Shown: positions 47,300 to 60,028 of the stretch, in pieces
Layout: every line of letters starts with the position of its first letter
Position numbering within the stretch: position 1 is the first letter of the stretch
Assembly: GCA_964247055.1 (NCBI GenBank)
Contig: OZ176056.1
Span: 3,782,001-3,846,000, forward strand
DNA length: 64,000 nucleotides
Direction of reading: 5' to 3'
Source of the DNA: Paragordius varius
Lineage: Eukaryota > Nematomorpha
Position numbers and translations under genes: made by a program
Notes under the pieces: model-generated
The model's database searches: none
The model's input: only the letters and a program-made list of their open reading frames with translations
Told to the model about the DNA's origin: nothing

Positions 47300-47813
47300 T
47301 TCATATACACTTTGATTTTAATTGGCGTAAATAAATACTTTAAACTATATTTAAGTTGATATTTTTAAAAAACTACTGAAAAAAACCGTCCCAATGTATC
47401 ATAATAAAAATATAAATTATCCGAAATATCTAAATAAAGGTTAGTTAAAAAACTTTATTTAAACTACTTGCCATTTTTATTTTACACATTTTCGCAAAAT
47501 ATCGGGTTTATTTAATTTTGAAGGTAAAATTCAAGCTAATTTTTTTATCTCATCTAACTAATATAAACAAAAAAGTGGGTTATTTTGTATGATTATTTAA
47601 TATAGCTAATGGATATATGACTGTCATGTTAACCAAATTTTTTCCTTAAGGTTTCACCTAAAGATAAGTATTATCAAAAAAAAATTTATATATTTCGGTT
47701 TATTAATGTTATATAAGTTCAAATATTTGCCATGATTTCAATTCATCTCATATTTTTTGATACCCCAACTCGAATAAGGGAAAGAAATGTGTTGTATCCA
47801 AGTTAAAAACACA
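47300..47813 (-). repeat. Palindrome-ended MITE, decayed reverse copy of the pair
   Basis: Reverse-oriented landmarks: ACTACTGAAAAAAACCGTCC, ACTACTTGCCATTTTTATTT, ATTTCGGTTTATTAATGTTA and TGTTGTATCCAAGTTAAA. It is more decayed than its partner at 46.79-47.28 kb, so the pair did not arise in one event. Confidence 0.6.
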
Positions 47814-47892
47814 AATTTATAATTTATTGGCTTTTTAAATTCTTAATAGATTTTAAACTGATATAGAGACCTATTTTAAAACTGAATTTCAT

Positions 47893-50800
47893 CTACTTGA
47901 AGACTAGGAAAATTGAAAGGGTTTTGATTACAGAATAATAAGTTGCTGATTTATGAGTCGGATTTGAAGTTTCAACTAAGACTTAAAATAAACGGAAAAG
48001 AAGCTTTAAACCAACACATAAAACAAAAATCTCCCAAAATGTGCAAAGTGGAGCCCAAAATATTACATACATATGAATACAATATGCGTGTTAATTGAAG
48101 AATTTTATATATAATATTACTTCTTTTTATAAATCCCACATGCGAATTACAAACAATAAGTTTATATGGAATATTTTGATTCAAATCGGCCATATTCAGT
48201 TCCTTCTCATTAGGGCCCATAATTTTTTTGGGGATCAGCCATGTGGGCGGGAAAAGCTGATGGATGTATTTATAGATATCAGGAAGACTTTCACATTCAG
48301 CATTGTCAATGAAGGTCACATTAACTAAAAAATTACAATTTAATTTTGATCCCACATTTCAATTATAAATAACCTTTGAAAATCACAATCATAACACATA
48401 ATAAATGTGACAAACAAGAAAAGATTAATACTTACATGGGCGAATTAACCATAAACTTTCCAGTTTGACTTTCTTGGTTTCATCCATCAATAAATATTCT
48501 CCATAATCATTTTCGCCAACAATAAATGTCCTGGATATTTTGTCTTCCCCATTTTTAATTATAGCACCCGTTTTGGCAAATTTTAATTCGATCTTTTTTT
48601 GTGGCAAGATCCAGACAATTTCTAAATATATGCATTATTCAATATATTGGGTATCTCAAATATTGCGCTTTTTAATTATATTTTTAAGCTACGTACCTGT
48701 TGGAATAAAGGTAAAGTTTATTATCAACAAGCATTCGCTTGACTTCAAACTATCCTTTAAATTAATATAATTTTGGATTGTCATAATTTTGGTATTTTTA
48801 GCAATCCCACTTTCCGTCAACTGATTTTCATTAAAACAATTAAATGGAAAGATATTTTCAGTTAGCTGGAGTTGCGTAATTCCTTGCATCTTAACATATA
48901 TTTCAATGTTCTCTATAAATATATATTATATATGTGGTAACATCTTAAGCATTAGTATCATAACAATGTATACAGTAAAAATAAAAATTACACAGATAAA
49001 ACGAAAAAAATTAAACGCTATACATACAGTAAATAATTCCAATGTAAAATATATAATTCATTGAGTTACCAATTTACATCTTAATTTTGTTTAAAAAAAT
49101 CTTAGATTTTAAAGTATAGCTCTGTTTTGGTACAAAAAAGGATTTGTCTTTATGTTTTTTTTTACATTTAATCTGTATATTTTTAATTTACTGTAAATCT
49201 TCATAAAAAAATAAATATATTGGTTACTTTGGCGATATACCGTGACATTTGTCATTAGAGTACCACGGTATATTGTAAATTTTTGAGGCTCCATTATGGT
49301 GGCACAACCATTCTCCAGTTTAAGTTCATCTATATCATCATAATTTTTTGGACAAAAGGTAATATGCTTTCCATTTTGTAAAATGAGTTCTTGGTCTATT
49401 GACACATAAAAATATAAATACACTTTTTTTAGTCTATAAATCAGTTTGTTGAAATACCTATGCACGAATTTGAGATTAACTTTTAACCAATAACATATCG
49501 AGTTTATTTTATCATGCACATAAGTAGTTGGTCAATATTTAATTTAATACAGAGGACGAAATCTCAACATGTGACCAAGAAGCAAATTACTCAACTATTT
49601 GATCATAATTAAGTTATAAAAAATGTTTTTGTCAAATACCCGATTTCTTGTGAAGATAGCAATTCAGTGCGATGATATAACCAAAATTAATTTACCCGAG
49701 TCTTAGATAATTCCAAAATTAAAAAACAAGGGCATCATATAGAAACTCATTACTAATTACATAAAAGACTTTTCGTATCCCACAACTAAATATATACATA
49801 TATATTTTTTCCGATTTAACTCAACACTTACCAATTTAAATCAATATTCTTTAACAAACTAAGTATGTCAATCAAATTTAACACAAGATATCTTAAATTA
49901 TTAAAGACATTGAAGATTTTCTCACTCATCTGCCCGAGCTGAAACTAATATTTGCTGAGGCTAAGATAACGCTAAACATAATATGTTTAATTCAAACTAA
50001 TATATGCATATACTTTTAATTATCCAAATCTTAATTATGTAAGTTTTCCCACATGCTTTCATTTCGATTTCTGATTTGTTAGAAAATTCAAAGGTATATA
50101 GATCATCATTCCAAGATATTAATGGTACTGAATTATCATTTGAATTAATGCATTCACTGATACCAGGAATTTTCACTGTAAAGGTTTTTTCCATCATGCT
50201 TGGCAGATAAGCTGAAACTATTTAAAAATGAAAGTATTTAAACATTAAAATTGTTTATATTAGTGTGGGTGATCATCCGACTAATATATCGACTAAATCA
50301 AGTCTAATTCAAAAAACTTGAAAAATATATTTAGGGCATTCCATCCATGGATTTATACAAAATAACTTTACATTTCTATATCATCGGTGTAATGCTTTTA
50401 GGGGGACACAACACAAATGACTCGGGCCAGAAACAATAAATAAAATATTAAAAGGCCTTAAGACTAGATTACGAATAATAGCCCATTAAACAATTAATGG
50501 GGTGAAAAACGAAATAGATGTAAAAAATTATGATAATTAATCTTTTAGTATAAATTTTCTAATTTACCAAGATATTTTACAAAATTACAAATTGGATATA
50601 TTTGTTGTTTTTAATTTTTAAAAAATTTGGAGGGCCCAATGTTGGACACCCCTATTTAAATGATTTTAAATTAAAAAATATCTTATCTCTTAATTACTCT
50701 TAGGAATATATAGAATTATTTACCATTTATTTCTAAACTATAATCACTTGTATAATTTGACAAATTATTTTTATATTTACTAACCAATATTAATGATAAA

Positions 50801-51245
50801 GGGTTATGTTTAAAAAACACTGGTTATTTTTAAATAGCAATACTAATCCGATAACTTAACTGTATTTTAACACAATGAAAACTTTACGAATCTATAAGAT
50901 ATATTGGAATATAATCTAACCTATTGTGTGAACGTCTATTGAACAAATACTCTCTCCGGTTGATATATTATAGATGTATCCTTGGCCAAAAAAATTTGTC
51001 ACCTTCGTAATGATTGAACCATTAGTGTCTAGGACATCCAATTCATATACATAAGTAGCTGTATCATCCTTCATAGAAACTTTGTAGGTAAAGTTTTGCA
51101 TATCATTTGGATTTCGATATTTTAGAGGCTTTAAACAATTAATTGCCGTCGCATTTGACACAGGAATAGGATGATAAACTAAACATTGTTAAAATTATTA
51201 TGTTCCATTACTTTTTGATTATAGTTTTATTTCCTCTAATGGATT

Positions 51246-51282
<37 letters not shown>

Positions 51283-54200
51283 CTTATGACATAGCCTAAT
51301 CCTCATTTCAAACTGCCTCTATATTTTCCATATTTTTTAGGTTTAGTTAAAAGTTTGCATTAAAAATATTGGTTAATAATTGAATTTATTGTAGTATAAT
51401 TGTATAAGTCAGGGTTTGGACAAAACGTTAAACATAGAATCTAATTGCAGCATGCATTTTAATGGTTGCTCATTGCACATTATAGTTGGTCAATTTGCAA
51501 CACAATAGTATATGGAAAAAACAAAATCTCTAATAAACATTTATTTTCTTTCTTACATAAATTTGTTTATTTAATTCAATATTTTGTTGTTGTTTTTCAT
51601 AAACTATTGTTTCCCGAATTGCCCCACTAGAGTGTAAAATAAGCAACCATCAAAATGCATACTGTAATTTATGGTGGACATCTAAAAACTGCATGAATCA
51701 TTAATAGTTTAAACCTTCAGGTTAATAAATATCGTGATAAATGCGGTTGAATACATGAAAATCGCATTTCTATCCTACATTTGGTCGAATAAAATTAAAG
51801 AATATAAGAGGTAAAAGCATCAACCTTTATTTACAGAATATTCACAATTTTGCATCTTTATACAAAAGTCAACACCGCATTTTGGTCTCAAATTTGCGTC
51901 CTAAAAAATCCATGAAGTCAAGATTTGAATATTTGTTAAGTTATCGTAAAATACCAAGGCACCAAAATATTTATCACGATTTTTAGATATAAAAATTCCT
52001 TATTTGAAAATGAGATGAAAGATGTTTCTTGTGCAACGGTGGACCAACTTGGCTAAATAAAAGCCACCTTTTTTCCGCTTTGTTTACAAAATATTAGTTC
52101 TCATCACCCGTCACGATTAAATGCAAATTTCATTTCTTGGTGTTGAAACAGGTTTTTAAAAGTCACTTTGCGATTTTTAATGTGACGCTTTCAAATTGTG
52201 CGGGACCCATCTACCAAACTTATTTTTTCCCCTTATTTAAAAATTCTGCAAATGCTGTTGAGTTTGAGTTAACATTCAATAATTGTTGCACTTTATAGCC
52301 TTTATTATGTGGTCCACCAGAGTGCCCACTCTCTTTTTTATAATACCATATTTATTTCGGAACCATGTTTCAGAAGTTCAAATCGATAGGACATAATATA
52401 GATTATTACGCATTTTGTACAGCTTTAGTATCAAATCTTAATTTTCAGACACAAAATTACATTTTTACCAACAAAATTAAGAGGCTATATGGCGAATTTA
52501 AATTGTTGGTGTTTGTAATTTAATGCCAGATGAGCGTACTGTCATATGACTACATCTGGTATTAACATTCATTAAGCATTTCTCTTATGTATTATATATA
52601 TGATGTAGTCTGCAATAAAAATGCGATTTTTTTAACTTTAGCTAATAGCAGAATTAATATGACTTATCTTCTCACATTTTAGCTATTTTATTATCTGCTT
52701 TAAGCTATTAATTGATATGTGATATACATTTATTTTTTGAAGCGACAGTTTTATTAGCAAAAAATATGTAATGGCGTTATTAAATTTTAACAAATTCAAG
52801 CGTTTACCAATATAAATTTAAAATAAAATTCAAAAAGAGGTTTTTTGATTATGTGAATTATTCTAACATATAAATGCATTGCATATGAGCAAGAGGCCTT
52901 TTGGCTTATTTAAGAAGGTGTTTCAATATTTAAAAATCAATATAAAACTTTTGCTTCTTTCATAATAATCAAATCTCAAATCTGCGTTAATTTTACGACT
53001 TAACAGATGCACATAAGTGTTGATAAATCCGAATGGCAATACCGTAGCTTATATTTCAAAACAAATTTCATCCATATTTGAAATTTTAGGTTTTAAGATA
53101 AATAATTATAATCATTTGTTTGCATTGCTTCTGCATTGCCAATTGATCAAAAATAATGTTAATTGACACTAATGTGACATTTTGTGTAATAAGCAATTTA
53201 TCACAAAAGTTGATTTTTTAAATGACCTTAAGTCCTAAATAAAAAAACGATTAGAATTCTGATCCATTTATACATATATATATATATAAATCATAAATAT
53301 TCTTTTATTAAATAAAAATGGTACATGTATCAATATTTACTTGTTTTATAATTGAATACTGCCAAAGGATGCGATGGTCCCATTAATGAGATTTTTCCCT
53401 TTTTTTTCAGTAACGTATGGTTCATTATCTCAATTTTTAATAATGTAGCTAATGTCATAACTTTAGTCAAGTGATACACTTTAGGATCGTAAACTTGTAA
53501 AATTTCATCCTTAACAGTTAAGCCTTTTTCATCTAATGTAGCTAGAAGATGTAGGGGCAATTCTATGTTCACCTCAAACGGAGTTCCGAATTCCCATTCA
53601 TGATTTAGGGGTTCTATATAATTTAAAACATATATATACGCGCATTTATGTTGGCCAATTCACATTATTGTGGGCCATTGGTAGCACAGTAGTGTATGAT
53701 ATAAAAAATTTTGTTCGTAATTAAAAAAACCAATATGGGAAAAGGCTCTCAAATTTCAACCATTTGTTGTATATAACACATACGCCATTAAATTAACAAT
53801 TGGCAAATATAAATATATTTTTATATTGCAACAGCGGTGTTGAAACTATTAATCACTTTGCAAACCTTTTACCATTTGCAAAACATGATATGTGATAAAA
53901 AATTTATTAAAATTAGATATTAATTATTTTTTATGATTCAAAATTATCTATTATTTTTTCATTTTTGCGTACTAATATTTTCATTTTTCTCAGAATATAT
54001 AACAAATCTGGTGAGATAAGATTTGTCTGACTGTAGATAATATTTTTTAAATTTAAATTCTATCAGCCCCTTAAAAATTTCAATTTTTTGGTAAAGGGAT
54101 CATTTGCTTGGTTTATTTTATTTTTGGCTTCTAACTTCAAGACTATGATATTTTTAAAAATACTGGATATTGATCCTAACACAATTATAAGGCAGAACAA

Positions 54201-54923
54201 TATTAAAAAACGGCTTATTAGATGGTTATTTTGAGCAGCGCAAATGTTGCCAAAATGAGTGCGCTCGTAATTTGTAAAAATTTTTTAAGAAAAGACTTAT
54301 ATTTTTTGTGAAATTTAGAGTGAAGACTACTAATACAATTTTTTTAAAAATTCAATTAAATTTATGCTGAATTTTAATAATTGGTTTTTTCTAATAAGAG
54401 TTATAGATATCAAAAAATTTATACTACTAAACTGAAATTTTTAAAAATTAAATGGAACTAAAACAATTTTTCAAAATACATAACTTAAAACATTTACATT
54501 TGTAAAACCGCAACTGGAAGCTAAAACATAGTTGAAACCAATCATTATATTAAACTAACCTGTTATCCACATCTCATATACAATAGTTTGGTTTTGTTTA
54601 TTTTTGCAACGGTAAGAAGTTTCAGAGTTAGATTTGATTCGTCTTACACGTAATTCATTATTTTTTAATTGAATGTCATCTGTTAGAGTAATGTTTATTG
54701 CTTGATCGCATTTTAATTTGTAAAATTGGCTTGCGTCAACGTGGGTGCTGATAAAATATTTGTTTCCTTTAACAACATCTTTAAGGGTTGGAACGTTTAT
54801 ATATCCCGTTGGTTTTTCAAGCGATTGAATAGAAACCCAATTTATATTTGTTGCGAAAACAACTAAAGCTATTAGCATTAAATTTTTTCTAACAAAACTC
54901 CAATCAACCATAAGTAATAACAT
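47893..54923 (-). CDS. Secreted modular protein of unrecognised family, nine exons
   Basis: Exons: 54560-54923, 53341-53613, 50921-51178, 50014-50217, 49192-49395, 48697-48912, 48436-48621, 48121-48324, 47893-47975. Every junction is phase 1 and each internal exon is a multiple of three, the arrangement of shuffled extracellular modules. The sum gives about 663 residues. Exon 1 has a signal peptide (FVRKNLMLIALVVFATNINW) and an Ig-like end (ETSYRCKN). Exons 3, 4, 5, 6 and 8 each encode 68-86 residues with two cysteines 19-66 residues apart and several N-glycosylation sites. Exon 2 (EWEFGTPFEVNIEL, VYDPKVYHLTKVMTLATLL) and exon 7 have none. The last exon ends VIKTLSIFLVFK, a short hydrophobic tail that might be a GPI signal. 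Best guess: a fast-evolving chain of beta-sandwich or Ig-like domains on the cell surface or outside the cell. The family is unknown to me. Exon 2 is the least certain member. Confidence 0.6.
50396..50667. repeat. hAT-type MITE in intron 3 of the modular-protein gene
   Basis: Left end TAGGGGGACACAACACAAAT then GACTCGGGCC, right end GGAGGGCCCAATGTTGGACA then CCCCTA, inverted relatives. About 270 bp, A+T-rich centre, non-coding. Confidence 0.55.
51249..51281. repeat. (AT)n microsatellite
   Basis: About 32 alternating A and T bases in the intron upstream of exon 3 of the modular-protein gene. Confidence 0.85.
51446..51670. repeat. Short MITE with 23-bp terminal inverted repeats
   Basis: Left end CAGCATGCATTTTAATGGTT, right end AACCATCAAAATGCATACTG. 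The left inner part carries the GTCAATTTGCAACACAATAG motif that recurs near 1,330 and 53,670 (CAACACAGTAGTGTATGG type), so this is a dispersed family. Non-coding. Confidence 0.6.
51830..52345 (-). mobile_element. Mariner-family transposase fossil in an intron
   Basis: On the minus strand one reads WVPHNLKASH near 52,200, a TPRNEICI / EMKFAFNRD stretch near 52,130, then GDEN-like sequence and a SQVGPPLHKK stretch, the order of mariner transposases before and after the first aspartate motif (VPHxL, then FLxRIVTGDE). Strongly decayed, ends not found. It is in the intron between exons 2 and 3 of the modular-protein gene. Confidence 0.45.
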
Positions 54924-55380
54924 AATTTATAAAAATAATAATAATAATGAAAGGTTAATTTATTGTTATAATATAATACATTATGTCTATAGCCAACACT
55001 GCACAATCTTATTGGTTAACGTGTTATAATATTATTTGACCACATGGAAAAAACTGATTAAAAGTAATCCCCCTCAATACATTGATTAATTTAATTTTTA
55101 ATATATATTAATAAAAATTAAATGCGGACAAAACGTAAAAAATAAAGATAATTTTTTTTTCAAAAGGCAACCCTTACCTTATATTCTATTAAAATCATTT
55201 TTAAATACTTTACAAATTAAAACAATGAGCTTTATTTAAAAAAATCAAGATTTAATTATGGTTGTCTACGTTTATTACCTTGAAAAATAATGAATATGCA
55301 AAAACAAAATTTATATGATCTTTTACCAGCGCATATATTCACAGATTGAAATCCCCGAAATAATGGGTGTTAAACTTAAT
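54924..55380. other. 5' flank of the modular-protein gene
   Basis: Non-coding A+T-rich DNA. The promoter is presumably here, but no element can be told from background. Confidence 0.35.
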
Positions 55381-55947
55381 TTAACACTTGGATACAACAC
55401 ATTCATTTTAGTCGTTCGATTCAAATTGGGTTAGTTAATACACTAGGCCTGTTTAAAATTAAATTCTTTAAAAAGTATGGAAGGAATCGAAACCATGGCA
55501 ATTTGCATTTATATAGCATTAATAAACCGAAAAATTTTATTCAAAAATACTTGATATTACTTATTTTGAGCTAAAACCGATAGGTAAAAATATGGTCAAA
55601 ATGACATGTGTGCACTGGTAAAATAGAATAATAATACAAAATAAACCGCTTTTTCTATTTTTATCAATGTTAGATATAATTTAAATAAAAAATTAGATTA
55701 GCTCTAATTTTATTTAAATAAGAGCATATTTTACAAAAATTTTGCAAAATAAAAATGGCGTCGAAGCAGTTTGACATAGAACTTTTTTTTCAAAACAAAA
55801 TTTTATTTAGATACTTTGGCATATTTGTATAATTTGTAGGATAGAAGCATAAATTTAAATTGGGACCGTATCATTCAGTAGTTTTTTAAAAATCTTAACT
55901 CAAATTTTTTCTGGGGTATTTAGATACCCCAATCTGAAAGTGTTAAA
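55381..55947 (+). repeat. Palindrome-ended MITE, near full-length copy
   Basis: Starts TTAACACTTGGATACAACAC and ends GGGGTATTTAGATACCCCAA then TCTGAAAGTGTTAAAA. The interior carries ACCATGGCAATTTGCATTTA, AAATGGCGTCGAAGCAGTTT and AGCATAAATTTAAATTGGGA. About 567 bp. Confidence 0.8.
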
Positions 55948-57018
55948 ATGGCATAAATCGAACCATACGGTTTACAAAAACTGCGGTCTTATATCTAAAG
56001 TTTTCCACTTACTTATAGCATATAATCAATGAAATTATAATATTATTTTCAAAAAAACCCTGAATAGGCATATTCTGTATATAATAAATATAACAACACT
56101 TAATCGAACACACCGTTTTATCATTCATTGATTTTGCAGTGTTACATCAAAATTTCATTTCAACCGTTGAAAAATATCATTTGTATCCCTTTAGGCAACT
56201 TGACCCCTAAAACATTTTAAATTAGTATTTTAATTTAGCTAATAATTCCTTCTATCTAAATATGTAACATATTTAGTTTTTTATAAAAAGCCTTATATTA
56301 GTCAGAATTTTAATATTATATTGTATTGAAAAAATTCAACGGTATCATTTATCGCATTTATTAAAAACATAATTAAAAAAAGATGATTAAGAAAAAATAT
56401 TCCTAAATATTATTTTTGATCAAACGTATGATTGAGGGAGAGATAAGATAAAGTCAAAACGTTTATTTAAGACTAACTTAAAATGTTCAAGGATAATCTT
56501 AAAGCGTCACATCATGAATTATTCCGCGTTTTGATTGCACAGCATAACGCACATAACAATCATTAATTTTTTGTGGTAGACCCTAGACACTATTTTCGTA
56601 TTTATTTATAGTGGTTATCCAATACAAATAGCTTCGTGGGCCGCATATTTTAGTTGAGAAAGTCGCCGGACTGTATTTAATTTTTTAGTTGCATATTTAA
56701 TTAAACACTGTATTTTTTCACAAATTTTAAAGTCAAATTAATAAAAACGAAAAATCTCTACATTCCCGACATTTATAATCTTTTAGCCATTGAAATACAG
56801 ATATTGGATCTGTCTCAATAATATTTTTGATAAAAGCTTACTTTATTTGAAAAATTAATTTAAAATTTGATGAAGCGTGTTTTATGGTGTTTAAGAGCCA
56901 GGAAAACCCCTTATAAAATTCCGTCTTGCTATCTTCAAATCTTTTAATAGATTATATATACTTTTAATATTGATTGTGGTTTTTGCAAATCTACTATTTT
57001 ATATAAATAAATCTTTTA
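55948..57018. other. Gene-free stretch between MITE and hAT element
   Basis: Bases about 56,620-56,690 (TATCCAATACAAATAGCTTC, GTGGGCCGCATATTTTAG) resemble a hAT-type MITE tip. A TTCAAGGATAATCTTAAAGC stretch near 56,490 resembles the 21-bp-unit MITE. No gene. Confidence 0.35.
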
Positions 57019-57026
57019 ATCTAATA

Positions 57027-59242
57027 CAGTGGTACTCACCAAAAAAAATTGACGGGCCAAATAAAATATATTTTTTTTTCGAGGGCCATAAACCTTATAA
57101 TGGCAAATATTTCATAGCTTTTTGACAAATATGCACATATTTATACTCTAAATCAGCAGGAATTTTTTGCGTATCGCATCCAACTAAAAATCGTTTTGCA
57201 CCATTAAGTTTAAAAAATTAAAATATTTTGATATTAACCAATAACAAGCCAATCTCAATACGTCGTCTATATGATCATCGGTTAAGCGAATTCTGTATGT
57301 ATTCGTGACATACTTCATTTTTAAATATGCCGTCTCACACGTGTAAGTTGAGGGAAAAACAGTTAGGATAACTGAACACATTTTTTTATATTTTCATATT
57401 TATTTGGCACATCTTACCAAAACTCTACATATCTTTCTACTGTACGATTCTCCTTGAATATAGCCTCAAATTGGAATCATTTTTGAAATCTACGAATTCT
57501 TTAATGATATGCGCCTGATCAAAACCGAAATGCTTAAATCGCTTAATATTGATATGCCATGGATTTTAAATGAGTTTTAAAAGCAATTTTTAATATTTTT
57601 AAATTCAAATCTGGATTTCATCTCATTATATAAATGTTAAATGATTGTCTATTATTAAATTAATCTCCGCGGTAAATTTTATATTTTCTTCATGAATCGT
57701 TTTAAGTGTTGGAAAATATGGGAGTGTTTTATTTATAAAATCTGGATTATATATTATTAATTTTTCTTTACGAGCAATATTTGATTATCAAATTGGGTTA
57801 TTAACGTAATGTCGCAAAGGTTAATAAATTCTACCATTTGTCACTATTACTTTCCTCGTCAATTCTTTTATTTTTATGATAATAGAAATTCATAACTTAA
57901 AACAAAAAATCTATTTAATACTTTGCAAAGCTTAGCCACCTCACACCGGTGTAATACATCAAACTCATTGTGGACATCTTTCAGGTTTTTGAATATACGG
58001 GATTTAAATGCTCTGCCACGGATGTGGTTAATCATATCCATAACCGTTTTAATTACTGAATTTAGTAATTCATCTTTTACACGCGAAACCAAGTTTTGCT
58101 GATGAATGAGGCATATCGAAAAAAGTGCTAATTATTTCGTGAAAACTTTCTTGTGTGGTATTATTCATTGGTAAAAATTTTAAATATTCCTCGTTGATTT
58201 TGTTGTCGTACAATCTTACGAAGAGCTCATATTGAGGTGTTGAACTAATATCAGTCCTAGAATCAATAGCATTAAAATATTTGCAGTTTTTCAGAGTTAA
58301 TATTGTATTGTTAAAAATATATTTAGACATATTTTGAATGGGCCGAGCACATTTTTCAATCAGAAAGTTTAATTTCTTTAAATTTGCCTCATGATTTGAT
58401 TATGATGGAATTTATCAACAAAATAAGACCATTTATAAGACATTCTTTTATTATTTGGAAATCAGTAAACGTCATATTTTTCCTAAAATATAGCTTTCAT
58501 ACGAAGTTAATGTTAAAGCTTTTTCCTGGGAACTATGGACATAATAGATTTCTATAATTCCTTAATCTTTTTAAATTTTTCTTTTCTTTCCTCATGATTT
58601 TCAGGTAATTTATGAAAATGGATTGTAAAATGTCTTTCAATATTTTTTATAATTATGTTGTCCTTACATATATGGCAGGTAACAACATTTTTATTTTGAA
58701 TGACAAGGAATTTTTCTTCCCATTCTTTTTTAAGAAGCGATTTTCATCGGTAATTTACGTTTTTTAATTAGATGTCATCCTTTGAATGTTCAAATATTAT
58801 GTAGATCTTTTAAAAAAAATTAGGAATATAATTTGAATTATGATATAAAAAACAGGTCGAAATTTAATGATGTTATTTTGAAAATTTTATGGGAATAAAT
58901 TATATAAAATGATACAGGATAGCAATGAAAAGAATATGTGTATGGAGTTTGAGTAAAATGCTTGCTTAAATACAAAAAAGGAATGCAATAAAAATGTCAA
59001 AATAGAAAAGAAAATAGAATACAGAAACAGAAACATGTGCCAAAATTTCGAAATCATTCTAATTTATGAAAATTTTTCTACATTCAAATTGGGTAAAAAA
59101 TAAAAGCTACGAAAATTCGTTTGTGTATATTTTAAAAATTCATCAATAAAAAAATAATATAAGTATCAATATGGTCATAGGGCAATTTTAGAGCACTCTG
59201 AGGGCCGCATGCGGCCCGCGGGCCGCGGTTTGAGTATCACTG
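57027..59242 (-). mobile_element. hAT transposon, nearly full-length but decayed, with TIRs and target duplication
   Basis: Flanked by a perfect 8-bp duplication ATCTAATA (57,019-57,026 and 59,243-59,250). Ends are CAGTGGTACTCA and, inverted, CAGTGATACTCA. On the minus strand the transposase is recognisable end to end: a BED-like zinc finger (EEKFLVIQNKNVVTCHICKD, then ERHFTIHFHKL) near 58,640-58,730, FNAIDSRTDISSTPQYELFV near 58,260, VSRVKDELLNSVIKTVMDMI and NEFDVLHRCEV near 57,930-58,080, and the C-terminal dimerisation domain VFPSTYTCETAYLKMKYVTN with RLTDDHIDDVLRLA near 57,240-57,370. Several frameshifts and stops make it inactive. It belongs to the SCAND3/ZBED-like hAT group. At 2.2 kb it is the likely parent family of the fragment at 10.3-11.4 kb. 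Confidence 0.88.
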
Positions 59243-59250
59243 ATCTAATA

Positions 59251-60028
59251 TCTGATGATAGAAATGTTTAGCAATCGAATTAAATAAATATAATATATAT
59301 TTACAAGGTTTTTATACTCTTTATACAAATGACCTTGAATACGATTCTCCTGAAAAAATGCGTTAGTTATGTTGGGGTATGACTTTTTAATCTATCCAAT
59401 TTGTATTGGGCTTAAATATGGAGGCGAACGAGATTTCTACGTTTAATAAAAAAAAGCTTTAACTTAATGGGGCAATATTATATTTTGGAGACCACATCAA
59501 AATATTGTTACTCTAATCTTCTGTATAAATTAATAATATTTTTTGGACATATTTCACCAAAAGATAGCATATTTAGCGCATATTTCGATATAGAACAATT
59601 CTTATAATATGGTAATTTCTTTTTTAAATCACTCATAAAACATAATAAATTAAACATTAATTTTATATTCGCTCGAGATGGGTTTGTGTGCACTGTATTG
59701 TTTTTTCATTATTTTGTATATATTTAGTTGTAAATAAAGTTTTATTAGTTAAATTAATATTAAATAATTATTGTAATCCGATTATAATCAGAATTTTGCA
59801 TTAATAAAAGCTATATAATATCTTAATATGCATAATTTTGTCAAACAAAAGCAATTAAATTTCCTCAAAGCTCTTACATAAATTAAGGTTAATCCATGTG
59901 GTTTTTACAAGTTAAAGCCGCAAAATTAATTGTTTCATTTAACCTCCATATGATACATGCGAGGTGGTGATGTTTGAATCTCCAAAATTTAGCATTTAAA
60001 TTTATCCCTTTTATATCTCAATTAATAA
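59251..60028. other. Upstream region of the MYPT gene
   Basis: Non-coding A+T-rich sequence. The 5' untranslated region and promoter of the downstream gene should be here, but no element stands out. The minus-strand frame 59508-59693 has no recognisable content. Confidence 0.35.
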
